Below, piece after piece: positions 1 through 10,149 of a stretch of 64,000 bases of DNA. Within the stretch, counting starts at the first letter, position 1; every line of letters starts with the position of its first letter. A program made the translations under genes and the position numbers. The notes under the pieces were generated by a model. The model was not told where the DNA came from. It was given only the letters and a program-made list of their open reading frames with translations, and searched no databases. Source of the DNA: Zygnema cylindricum. Lineage: Eukaryota; Streptophyta; Zygnematophyceae; Zygnematales; Zygnemataceae. Where the stretch lies: assembly GCA_037447655.1 (NCBI GenBank), contig JBBHKE010001612.1:104708-168707 (forward strand). Reading direction: 5' to 3'.

Positions 1-175
1 AAAGAGAGAAGCGGGAAAGGCGGTGTGGGGGAGAACGGAGTGAAGGGACAACAGGAAGCGAAAACCGAGAAGTGGGAGAAGGCAAAGAGGGGGAAGAGGG
101 GAAAGGGATGTAGGAGCAGGGGAAGAAGAAGAAGGGCAAGCTGGGGAGGAGGGAGAGAAGAAGAAATTTAAACTA
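1..175. repeat. Purine-rich low-complexity tract
   Basis: The plus strand is nearly all G and A with short GGGAA and GAAGAAG units. It resembles the longer purine tract at 410-955 and carries no convincing coding signal. It lies just outside the segment shared with 35360-37430. Confidence 0.8.
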
Positions 176-409
176 AAAACAAATCTTTAAAAATGTATAA
201 GGAACTTTTAGCAATATATTATCATAATGACGTTCTTAGGTATCACTAAATGTATTACTATATGTAATGCTATCCATATAGTACACCGAATTTCTATAAG
301 TACATTTTGAGTAGTGGAGGTTTATGTCAACAAGAAGAAATAACATGACTATTTTTTCAAGGAATATGTAAAAATTTCTAAACAAAAATCAAATTTAAAG
401 AAGAAGAGA

Positions 410-955
410 GGGAGGAGGGGTCGAACGGGAAGAAGAAGAAGGGGACGAGGATGTAGGGAAAGGGGAGAAGGGGGAGAAACGGAAGAGGGTGAAGAGCCAA
501 AAGCGAAGGACAACAGGGAAGTGAGGCAAGAGGGGGTGTGGCGGAAAGGGCGAAGAGAGAAAAGAGGGAGAAAAAAGGCAAGAGCAAAAGGAAGAGGAGA
601 GAGAGGGAAGCGAGCGAAAAAGGGGAAATGGTGGAAGGGAGGGAAGATTAAGAGGAGGAAGAGAGGAAATAGAGGGAAGAGGGGGAAGAGGGGGCCGAGA
701 GAGAACAGAGGGAAGATGGAAAAGAGAGGGAAGAAGGGAAGAAGAGGTAAGAGCGAAGAAAGATGGAAGAGAGGGAAGAGGGGATGGAAGGGAGGGGAAG
801 AGGAGAGGGAAGGAAGGACACGAGGAATGTAGAGGAAAATGGGGAAGAGCGGGAGAGGTGGAAGAGGGGGAAGAGGGGGAAGTGAGGCAAGAGTGAGAGG
901 AAAGGCAAGGGCGGGGAATGACACGGAAGGTAGAAAAATGACAGGAGGGAGAGGG
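410..955. repeat. Polypurine tract downstream of LysM-like gene 1
   Basis: About 550 bases of almost pure G/A on the plus strand, with AGAGGGAAGAGG-type units. The equivalent pyrimidine tract lies downstream of the duplicate gene at 36600-37240, so it was part of the duplicated unit. Open frames here on both strands are compositional artefacts. Confidence 0.85.
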
Positions 956-1216
956 AGTGACACATACAACGTTTACCACGACACAAGATAAACTATCCGA
1001 AGTTGCTTTGGGATACATTGCATGTTATCACATTCCACCACCTTCCATAAGGTCAACTAGACCTAAATGGACTTATTTTTGTCGTTTTACCAAAAATGCT
1101 ACACAAGAATTTGGTTTTGTATTATCCTGTTGTAATTATTAGGAAACCTATAGAAACACCACTTTATGAACCTAGGCTTTTGGGCTCATAAACAACAAAC
1201 ATTGTGTCTATAATAT

Positions 1217-2104
1217 TCAACTGACACAGCCTACTACCTTAGCACCAGTATTATTTTTGCAAGTTTTGACACAAATAAATCTTCCTACTACCCAACTGCT
1301 GCCGGTTCCGACACAAAATCCCGCGTTTGGACCCAAACATTGTCTCCACGATTTTCGGCTTTTCGTTCCACAAAATTTGTTTATCACATCTTGACACGTG
1401 TCACTTCTTCGCCACTTGTAATATGGGCGACATGCGAGCAATTGACGTCGACCTCCATTGAATCCTGGATATAGTGGACAAAAAAAAAAATTAACGACAT
1501 TGATGCAAAAAGAAATGAATCGCCAAAGAAAGTAAAATATCAAAGTGACAATTGCACCACATTAATTTCGGTTGTTGATAAAAATTGTGAGAAGTAAATG
1601 GAAAGGAGAAAAAAAAAGTGAGACAGAAATAAAATGAAAAAAAAAACGAAAAAACCGCCATTGACTAAATGAGAAGGATATGCATTTGGTCATGGTTTTA
1701 AAACACAGCAACCACATTCCCCTTTTCTATCTTTCAGTTTTCCTCTCTCTTCCCCCTTCAATCAATACACTCCTCCCCTCTCTCTTCTCCTAATTCATGT
1801 CTCCTTATTCACCCCTTTTCCCTTTCCCTCTCCTAATCCCATTTCTTTCCATTCCCTTCTGCTTTTCCCTCTACTTTCCTGTCCTTTGTTTTTTGTCCTT
1901 TTCCCTCCAGTTTCTTCTACCCGTATCCAGAACCGGTCGTTCCATTCTCCCTCACTTCTCACCATTCGTGTCATGTACTGCCACGTGTCCCTCTATCATT
2001 TCTGCTGACACAATCGCCTTTCCCTCCTGTGCTGACACGTGGACAGCAGCGCAAGCGGCAGCTACCACAACCAGCAGCAGCACAGTTGACAGCTGGCGAC
2101 TCAT
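1217..2104 (-). CDS. Secreted LysM-like cysteine-rich protein, paralogue 1
   Basis: Two exons on the minus strand: 2104-1963 (47 codons plus one base) and 1464-1217, joined across a 498-base intron with donor GTGAGA and acceptor ATCCAG in phase 1. The product is 129 residues. Residues 1-26 form a signal peptide (MSRQLSTVLLL then an alanine-rich end at VSAQ). The mature part starts with FNGGRRQLLAC and holds one LysM-like unit: YYKW, SDTCQDVINKFCG, a C-x7-C spacer, then VGRFICVKTC. Eight cysteines are conserved with the other two paralogues. LysM domains bind chitin or peptidoglycan sugars, so an extracellular glycan-binding role is inferred. The start is the only ATG before the hydrophobic segment and is shared with paralogue 2. 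LysM assignment is by motif only; another small cysteine-rich fold is possible. Confidence 0.82.
1982..2041. promoter_or_regulatory. Two in-frame CACGTG motifs inside exon 1
   Basis: CACGTG occurs at 1982-1987 and 2036-2041, at codons 40 and 22 of LysM-like gene 1, each encoding His-Val. A third CACGTG lies in exon 2 at 1395-1400. The flanks (CACGTGTC, CACGTGGC) match ABRE/G-box cores. The same codon positions are used in paralogues 2 and 3. A regulatory role is inference; the motif could be kept by protein sequence alone. Confidence 0.45.
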
Positions 2105-2616
2105 ATTGACGGCCGTTTGTAGCCGCTAAAGAATGCAGATAGCCGGTAGTCGGTAGATGGCCGGTAGCTACTGTAGTGTGGAAGCAAAGATACGAAAATC
2201 TCACTTTCCCTAAAAACTTGTAGAATCCCCCTCTTTTTTTTTTATGCTGGTGACTTGTTAGCTGTGTATTTGTACTTGTTAACCGCATCCTACCAAAAGA
2301 GTTGTACGGAAATTGAGTACTTGTTAAGGGTCATTTAGCGTCGGTTTCCCTTTGTCCCTTTCTTACTGTCTTCATTACCTCTCATTTATGAGTCGGTTCC
2401 CTCTTGACGTCATACGTAGAAGTCCTTTACGCGAAGGTCTCTTTTTGTCGTAATACGTTTATTGTTCTTTGTATGATTATTTTTTATATTCTTGCTTGTA
2501 TCGTCTTAGGGTATGTCCCCATGTGCATAAGGGTACTTTCGCATGTAACCGAAACTTAGTTTTGCTACTTTATTTTTTAGCGAAAATTCTCCGTACAGCT
2601 TTCAGAGCATTCGGAT

Positions 2617-3594
2617 CATAGTTCAAAAGTAGGTGACCGTACGCCCATACAATATGCCTATTGTACGCAAAACATACAATATGCCCTTAAGACCCATATT
2701 GTATTGGCCGCAAAATGAAATAAAATAGGAACATGGTTGAGTTGCACATCGATCGATAGAGAATTAAACGACATGTCTAAATTTTGAAAAAAAATCGGAC
2801 AAAAAAATATATTTCTCTGAGTTTTGAGGGACTTTTTATTAAAACCGTCAGATTTGGAAGATCGGACGGTCGTTGATCAAAGTAGGCGATTTAAGAAGAT
2901 CACATGAAAAGCCCATAACACAACTTACGAAAGGACAATTTGTCATATTAGCGTCTGCAATTTTGAGGGCCACACTAAATAAAGCCTCAAATTGACCAAC
3001 CAGGCAAGCAGTATGGGACGATAAAATAAATAAATTACCACACTGCCAAAAAAATTACCAAAACCTACGGACCAACCCCGTTGGCGTTCACACAGTCGAA
3101 ACGCGGCTGTCAGACGAATATGTGTGAACGGGATTTTTTACGACATGGTTTTTTTCCCTTTTTATAACGCACATTCTCATGCGTCTTCGGTTACTTAAAC
3201 TAACTTATTGTACTTCTTAACTTAAAAAGGTACATTTATGTACGGTCTGACACTGACCGTACACCACTCTATTTAAGAGACAACATACTTTCATTTTTTA
3301 CGGTAGTTGAAAAATAGCCCTAATTAGAGTAACGAAAAATATAGAATAAACTACGCGATTTGAGAATTTTCCCGGTTTTTTTTCCCACAGAATGTCATCC
3401 TACGCCATGTTAGTTCGCTAAAAAATTCCGTCCGGCGGCGTGCGCTGTACTTTGATCTTACGTCAGATTCCGACGTTCGTACAGGAGTGTGCACGACGCA
3501 CACACATACAGTACGCCTACATTGCGCGAGTTTTGTGCAAAGTTTTGTGCGCCTACCAAAGGCCTACCATAAAAAAGCCTACTTTTGAACTATG
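2617..3594. mobile_element. hAT-like non-autonomous element E1
   Basis: A 978-base element with 17-base terminal inverted repeats CATAGTTCAAAAGTAGG. It is flanked by a perfect 8-bp duplication ATTCGGAT at 2609-2616 and 3595-3602. The related element D2 near 41565-41580 has the single uninterrupted ATTCGGAT, so it is the empty site. An 8-bp duplication is the hAT hallmark. No transposase is visible inside. A sister copy in opposite orientation lies at 18230-19716. Confidence 0.88.
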
Positions 3595-4277
3595 ATTCGG
3601 ATGTAATTGCAAATAGCTTGTTACTTAAAAAAGTGACTTACGTAGACGTGTACCAAACAATGTGAAGATGAAGTGGCACACAAAATGAGGCGGAAATTCT
3701 TCGGGGCGTATCCCCGCACGCTGTACAATTTTTGTGACTTCGTAATGTCCGTACGCCACATTGTCGACGTGACGATTTTTTTTTATATATCTTTCGTTGT
3801 CGCACATAAATACGGCTTCGTTTTTCGTCTTCCTACTTGCCGACAAGTGCCCAATGTTTTTCCTACGCCGTGTGTGAACTGTGAAGAGACGTGTGTTTAA
3901 GAGAGACGGCCCCTGTAGGGAAATCAGCTTGAAAACAGTACGCACACGCTGCAAGTACGCACGGGCTGGAAACGTGCAGTGGGGTTGTTTTTTTGGTACT
4001 CTGCGCACAAAAGATGAAAAAACAACCGACACGTGCGACATCATCTGTCTATTCGCTCACCTTATTGGAATATATTTCAAATCACCTCGCGAGTGATTTG
4101 ATGTAAAGTTTGAACATGTGCTGGAATGACGCGAAAATGGGTCGAAATGCGCTAGACGACAAATTGTATCGCGCTATAAAACAAACTATTGTACATATAA
4201 AGTTTGACGGTAATGCAACTTGTACGGTGTTGATTTCAATTTTTTGGTACCGCTGCGGATTTTCTCTTTTTTTCTAA

Positions 4278-5231
4278 GGGTACGTCCCCATGTAAGCGAT
4301 ACTTTGAAAAACTGTTTTGGACTGTAGTGAAGTGTTCTGTACTACTTTGAAAAGCGTCCCTATATGCGAAAATGAAATCGAAACTTTGAAATGTGACGGT
4401 TGTAGACGTAGGTACAACTTTGTGACGGTTGACGACGATTACGAAATTGGTGACGCCAACAAAAATAGCGACAGTTGTAGACGTCTACATTTTTGTAATT
4501 TTGTGACATGGCAGATGTTTAGGGTTTTGTAACATTGTGATATCACGCTCACTTGTGACGTCATTGATTCAAAAACTTTCGGCCATGGATACCCGATTTC
4601 TTTTTCTCTACTTTTTTCGCTCAACTTGCTATAAATATATACATAAAAGTAGTCAAAAGAGTTATACTTCAAATATCTTTCATTTCATACCAGTTTTGTC
4701 GTGCCTCATTCTGAAAAGTGTGAGAAAAAAGTAATAGTGTGAGAGGGAGAGGGGAGAGGCGACGACGATGCAAAATTCTACCGAGGACCCATGAATGAAA
4801 TTGGAGGTCCGAGACCCCTGCAGATTTTTTTCCGTACATCCTCGTCTTTTCCGTACATGCACATGACGGGCAGGGAGAAAAATAACGAGTACACTCTTTC
4901 GTCCTAAAATTTTCCCACTCGTGTGGCACGTGCCTAGGTCATTTTTCATTCGTATTTTGGGTGTTACTTTCCCTGAAATCAGATCGCGAGGTGATTTTTG
5001 ATGAAGTTTTTTGACGAGATGGATTCTCTTGCCCTGAGGTCGAACAAAGGAAAACGCCGAAGTGCGTTCACATGACGACATACATGAAGTACATTCAAAG
5101 TATCGACTTGAGGTTTGTTGTAATTTAAAGAATTGGTTTTTTTGTAAGGCTACAGTTTTTCTCGTACATAACTGCGTTTACGGTGAAAACAACAAATTTA
5201 AGTCGATACTTTAATACACGGGGACGTACCC
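4278..5231. mobile_element. TIR element A1, TAA target duplication
   Basis: Left end GGGTACGTCCCCATGT and right end ACGGGGACGTACCC, with TAA on both sides (4275-4277, 5232-5234). The subterminal repeats GCGATACTTTGA and its complement TCGATACTTTAA also pair. Other copies are at 32936-34473 and 54838-55757. Frames inside are short and not shared between copies, so it looks non-autonomous and Harbinger-like. Confidence 0.85.
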
Positions 5232-5234
5232 TAA

Positions 5235-5947
5235 GGGTGAAGTTCTTTTAGGATATTTTGTAATTGTACGGCCAACATTACAGAATGCTACAATTTGAGC
5301 GAAGTTCCATTGCGCAGAGTTTGTAATCCACGTGTTCATAATTTAGTGGTACCACATGAGTTAAGATCATATACTGAAAATCGTCAATGATTTTCATACT
5401 GACCAAAAATCTTCATTTGCGTACAATATACATGCTTACTAGGTCATCGTTCAAAACAACTTATGTTTTGTCGGCTACCACCGCATTTTTTTAGGGTTCT
5501 TGTTTTTTTGCGTGACAAATGAGCGTTGCCAGAAATAGTGTGACGAATGGCCGATAATAGAAATAGCATGAAGAAAGTGCGTTACAACATTTTGTGTGTA
5601 TTTTATGTTTGATTTTTGAATTCGTATATCGTGTGCAAAATTGTTTGATTTTCGTTGGCTGTTATCTTGACACGTATGCTCATTATTCAGCGTGTCGCGT
5701 CTTAATTTTTTTTGTAATTGGTGATGTACCTCGCGAGGTACATCACCAATTACATAAACTTCCTAAGTGAATGCTTCGCGGAAAAATATCCAACGGTCAC
5801 TGTTAACTCCCAAACATTTGGAGAATATTGGCAAGATTCTCTTTAATGTTGTTTTCCTGATAAAAACAATATAAGAAGTACGGCGTAGTACACAGAGGTC
5901 CGAATTTCTGTAAACAACCTCATTGTTCTTCTAATGGAACTTCTTCC
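5235..5947. mobile_element. TIR element B1, abutting A1 and sharing its TAA
   Basis: Starts GGGTGAAGTTC and ends GGAACTTCTTCC, 713 bases, flanked by TAA at 5232-5234 and 5948-5950. The left TAA is also the right target duplication of A1, so one element landed in the duplication of the other. It contains a perfect 42-base palindrome at 5713-5754. Sister copies are at 18502-19219, 39683-40417, 50843-51605 and 51609-52374. Confidence 0.87.
5713..5754. repeat. Perfect 42-base palindrome inside B1
   Basis: The two 21-base halves are exact reverse complements, centred on CCTCG/CGAGG. Related but decayed palindromes with a CTCGCGAG or CTCGAG centre lie at comparable positions in other B copies (near 40190-40220 and 51028-51073) and in D and A copies. 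It could extrude as a cruciform. Confidence 0.9.
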
Positions 5948-6769
5948 TAAATTATGAAGGAAAACGACAAAAAATAACTGTAACCTTAGCACATGCGAAA
6001 GTACCCTAAGTAAGGGTTTTTTTCTGTTGTTTTCTTGTAAAACTTAGCGCCGTATTGCCTGAGTTGCAACCGTACGAAAGAACCGCAAATTTGTATGGTA
6101 CAATTTGCGTCACCCTCGAACTGAAGATGTACAAAAAATTGATGTCTTGTGTTTTTCGACCCAGGGCCACGACAAAAAACGTCATCTTCAAACTTTTCTT
6201 TAAAACACATTGGCGATGTGTTTTAAAACTACGTATATTCGATAAACAAATAGAAACACATGTTCGCACGTGCCGTAATGTTCAAAAAATTCAAACAATT
6301 TCCAGTGACAAAGAAAAGTACAAAATTCGTTATGTTTTGTCCGTTTGCGTTCAGTACGATGACGAAAAGTACACGGTTTGTTTTGTTTTGTCCGTTTTCG
6401 CCCGGTACGGAATTTTTTTTTGCATGGGTCTTATAATCTAGATGCCATTTCACGCCAAACACACAAGAGACGCAAAGGCAAAGCACATCTTTTTTAAACC
6501 GTGGAACGGTTTGAGCCTGCAAGGCGGTACGCCTACAATGTCAGGGTAAGACATGCGACATCACAAGCAGTTCCAAAAAATAACTTGCGACAACACAGAT
6601 TGTAGACGCTAACAACCGTCACAGGTATTGTCGCCGTAAATAATAGTCAAAAACGTAAGTTACAATTTCGTTCTTACGCATAAGGACACTTGAAAATCGG
6701 GTCCGATGAATCCACGCTAAAAGACAAAGTAAGTTCGCTAAGTAACAAGTACACAGGAACATACCCTTA

Positions 6770-8020
6770 ATTTTTATCGTCGCCTACTTGTAATGGTGGG
6801 ACTCCATCATGCAAAAAGTGATGTTGTTTACTGCATAATTATTCAAACCACATTTTGTGCACGATTCAAACGCACGAATTATACGCAAAAATAGGAAAGA
6901 AAGATCTGAAAAAAAAATTACAATCGTTAATGATTTTGTATCTTTATTATTCTGTACATGTAAAAAAATGAATTTTACATGTAGTGCAGTTTGTGCATTT
7001 TCCGTACAATTTCCGTTTCTTTTTTTAGTAGTCCGTACATTTTTGGTACAATTTTGTGCATTTCCCATAAAATTTACATTAAGTTTACCAGACATAAAGT
7101 ACTACGAAGTGTAACGTATCTTTTCGTCAAAGTCCGTACATTTTCAATAAAAAATAGTACATTTTTGTACATTTTCCGTTCAGTTTACCGGCAAAAAAAT
7201 ACTCACTGTTTTTTTGCGATTTTTTAAAGGGAATTGATCATGACATGGACTCTTTTGGTTGCGCATAGTCACTTCCGTCACTCTGTCAAAAAATTTGCGT
7301 TTGAAGTACATATTGGTACAAATAATGTATCGTTGAGTACAAATTTGACGGTCAATCGCTTGAACAACTTTGACTTTCAAAATATTGTGTCAACCGTTTA
7401 AAATTTTGTCGCGCTTGCGAACGTCGATCGTCTTAATAAAATTAGCAATTCACACCGCCGGCGAACGTTTACGGAAACAAAAACTGCGAAAATCACATGT
7501 AAAGAAAAGTGTTGCAGACAGTCACTTTTTGTCGTTACATGAGCCCCACGGTGAGAGCACTTAGCCGCAACATTTCCTCAAAATCGACCAACGTGCGATT
7601 CGTACAAATGAATACCGTCGTACAAATGAATACTGCTCGCACCAAACCAGACCGACACAAAAGTGAAGTACCGAACGAAACAAAACATAACTGACGCGAA
7701 CCGAACAAAACATTTAACGGCGCGATTTTGGCCGACGCCGATTCGCCCAATATCCTAACATTTCGCTGTCAATGTAAGAATGTTGATTCGTAGATAGTGT
7801 GGCTCGATTTTGTCGTGCATGACGACGCACATTTTATCAATTAATTTCAATTGATAGTTTTACGCCAGTTCGTTTTATTATAGAGTACAAAGTTTATTTT
7901 TTTTCTTGCGTTTTAATAATTCCGTACAAGACTTATGGTACTTCAGTTTAAAGAGGTTTCGTTTCACTTTGCATCTAAGTTCAATGTAACGGTTAGACGA
8001 TTATATTTCAATTTTGCGGC
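6770..8020. other. Spacer between inverted A' copies, no gene seen
   Basis: AT-rich sequence with repeated CCGTACA and GTACA words. The frames are short and not conserved, and I recognise no domain, RNA gene or element end inside. It forms the loop of a large inverted repeat made by A'1 and A'2. Confidence 0.6.
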
Positions 8021-8023
8021 TAA

Positions 8024-8837
8024 GGGTTTGTCCCCATGTACTTGTAACTTAGCGAACTTACTTTGTATTTTAGGGCGGATCCGTCAAACCCGGTTTTTAA
8101 GTGTCCCAATGTCTGCAAAGACGAAATCGTAACTTACGCTTGTGACGATTGTATACGTTGACAATACCTGTGACGGTTGTCAACGTCTACAATCTGTGGT
8201 CGCACGTTATATTTTGTAAATGCTTGTGACGTCGCATGTTTTACCGTGACATTGTAGACATACCGCCTTCCAGCCTGTGCCATTTCACGGCGCTTTGCCT
8301 TTGCGTCTCCTGTCCGGTAGACGTAAAATAGCATCGCAATTTGAAGACCCCTGCAAAAAAGAATTCCGTATTGGAGGAAAACGGACAAAACCAAACAAAT
8401 TGTGTACTTTTCCTCGACGTATTAGAACGCAAACGGACAAAACATAGTGAATTCTGTACTTTTCTTTGTTCTTGGAAATCGTATGAAAATTTTCGAAAAT
8501 TACGGCACGTGCAAATCTTTGAAAATCGTGTGAAATACTTCAAAAATTACGGCACGTGCGAAAATGTGTTCCTATTTGTTTACATAAAATCCCTAGTTTT
8601 ATAACGCATCGCGCATGTGTTTTAAAGATAAGGTTGAAGATGACGTTTATTGTTGTCGAAGTGGGTTGAAAAACACAAGACGACAATTTCTCGTACATCC
8701 TAAGTTCGAGGGTGACGCAAATTGTACTCTACAAATTTGTGATTCCTTCGTACGGTTAGAACTTAGGCAGTAGGACGCTAAGTTTTACAGGAAAACGACA
8801 GAAAAAAACCCTTACTTATGCACATGGGGACACACCT
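8024..8837. mobile_element. Harbinger-like TIR element A'2, uninterrupted
   Basis: Begins GGGTTTGTCCCCATGTAC after TAA and ends GCACATGGGGACACACC before TTTA. It matches A'1 in inverted orientation over essentially its whole length, including a GTAAGGGTTTTTTTCTG block and the CCGTACGAA block. It preserves the empty target site of element D1. No transposase was recognised. Confidence 0.82.
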
Positions 8838-8840
8838 TTA

Positions 8841-10149
8841 GTTTGACGACGACCAAGTATTTTGTTTCGTTTGGTGTGTACGGTTAGTGGGTTCGTTTTG
8901 TATTTATTTGTTCTTGTTCGTACGTGTGTCTTGTACCTTGTATTATGTCGTTTCACGTATAGACGCGATTTGATTTGTAGGCCCTCAGTGCGCACTTTAT
9001 TGTTTGGTTTGTTTTTAGTTTGATTGTGCGACGTTACATTTGCAGTACTATATACTTAGTGGGAGGGAAAACGTAATCTTTTTATGGGAGAAAATGTCCG
9101 TGAAATATATTGGCTTTTGTGGACAATTTTCTCTCGTCTGAATATTTCTGAATATTTTTTCTTTGCTTCCGCTGTAATCTTGCACTCTGCATTTTTGTGT
9201 AAGATCCTATCAGTATTGTCTCTTCTACATCATCTAGTTATGAACGACTAAACAACAGGCTATCAACAGGCTATTATGGCATTTTGTAAGGCCATGTTCA
9301 AGTCTGGCCAATACCACTCTTTCTGAAAAAGTCATGTTTTATGTTTGTCTCAGATCATTTGAGAAGCAACTTGTAGGGCTACGTTTAGGTCTTGGCCAAT
9401 ACCACTCTTTTTGACAGAGTCATATATCTTTTTTGATAAAGATCATCTAACGGGCCACCATGGCCTTTTAGAACATTCAAAATGGCTTAAAACCCTAAAA
9501 AACCCCACTCTGACTCTACTATTCGAGTTTTAGGTATGGATACTTTTGTCGCGATTTGTAAATGATTTGATAACTCTTCTACATCAACTGGTTAGAAACG
9601 ACTGATCAATTGAAATTTGAGGTTTCTATTTTGTATTTTCTAGGTCATTATGTAGCAAAATAAAAAGGTCTCATTGGGCAGTCAGGCTCTTCCTTTCCTC
9701 TCTCCAGTCCCTATAATTATTGCAGTCACTGGATAACAGTGTGAGAGAGATAGAGCCATGGCTGCCTGAACATCCAGAACCCAAAAGTTAACATTTTGCC
9801 CACAAAATTACGATGTCGGTTTTGGTAACTTACGTGGATGTTATGTATATGAGAGGGAAGCATGTTTCAACATGTTTGTAATAGAACACTGCCCGACGGG
9901 TATTTTCCCATCGAAACAGAGAGCAAATCGTTCTTGCATTAAGTTACGGGATTAGTGAGCTCGACTCCCCAAAACAAAAATATGACCTCACTTCTCTGTT
10001 TCATAGGTGAGAAGCTACTATAAATGTTTATGGCAACAAAACTCGAGCACATTTAAAGCCCCCAAAAAACATGTATGACGAAGTAAGGGTGACCTTTATC
10101 AGAAAAACAATAAGGTACACTGTTAATCGATACTAGTGTGATCTACACT
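8841..10149. other. AT-rich intergenic DNA with a short direct repeat
   Basis: No gene recognised. Two similar stretches, about 9285-9345 and 9375-9430, share TGGCCAATACCACTCTTT followed by a CAT-ending tail, which suggests an old duplication of about 90 bases. The rest has no coding or element signature that I can support. Confidence 0.5.

Larger units (their letters stand above)
190..2190 (-). repeat. Segmental duplication, copy 1 (inverted relative to 35360-37430)
   Basis: The reverse complement of this stretch aligns by eye with 35360-37430 over the proximal upstream region, both exons, the intron, the 3' flank, the purine/pyrimidine tract and a further AT-rich tail. Near 200-300 the homologous partner is about 37310-37430. 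The copy near 2100-2190 includes a shared leader with repeated CCGGTAG/CTACCGG words. Divergence is uneven: only a few percent in the signal-peptide half, far more in the second exon and the 3' flank. Exact ends need an alignment. Confidence 0.85.
2531..6006. mobile_element. TAA-flanked TIR element D1, inserted in A'1
   Basis: The ends GGGTACTTTCGCATG and CATGCGAAAGTACCC are perfect inverted repeats flanked by TAA (2528-2530 and 6007-6009). The inverted sister element A'2 retains the empty site: it reads TGCATAAGTAAGGG where A'1 has TGCA-TAA-[D1]-TAA-GTAAGGG. A partial second copy, D2, lies at 41490-42159. D1 itself holds the hAT-like element E1 and the TAA-flanked elements A1 and B1. Confidence 0.88.
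2509..6766. mobile_element. Harbinger-like TIR element A'1, interrupted by nested insertions
   Basis: The left end GGGTATGTCCCCATGTGC and the right end reading CATACCC are flanked by TTA on both sides (2506-2508 and 6767-6769). It is an inverted copy of the element at 8024-8837; with the nested element D1 removed the body is about 780 bases. The 3-bp TTA/TAA target duplication and GGG-starting TIRs fit the PIF/Harbinger (Tourist) pattern. No transposase frame is recognisable, so it is non-autonomous. Confidence 0.8.

Noticed and set aside
349-1018. Minus-strand frames of more than 200 codons rich in Pro/Leu/Ser/Phe
   Set aside because: They are translations of a pure purine/pyrimidine tract in which stop codons are rare; three frames are open at once.
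4317-5081. Short frames inside the A1 element as possible transposase
   Set aside because: They are not conserved in A3 or A4 and contain no DDE or Myb-like motif.
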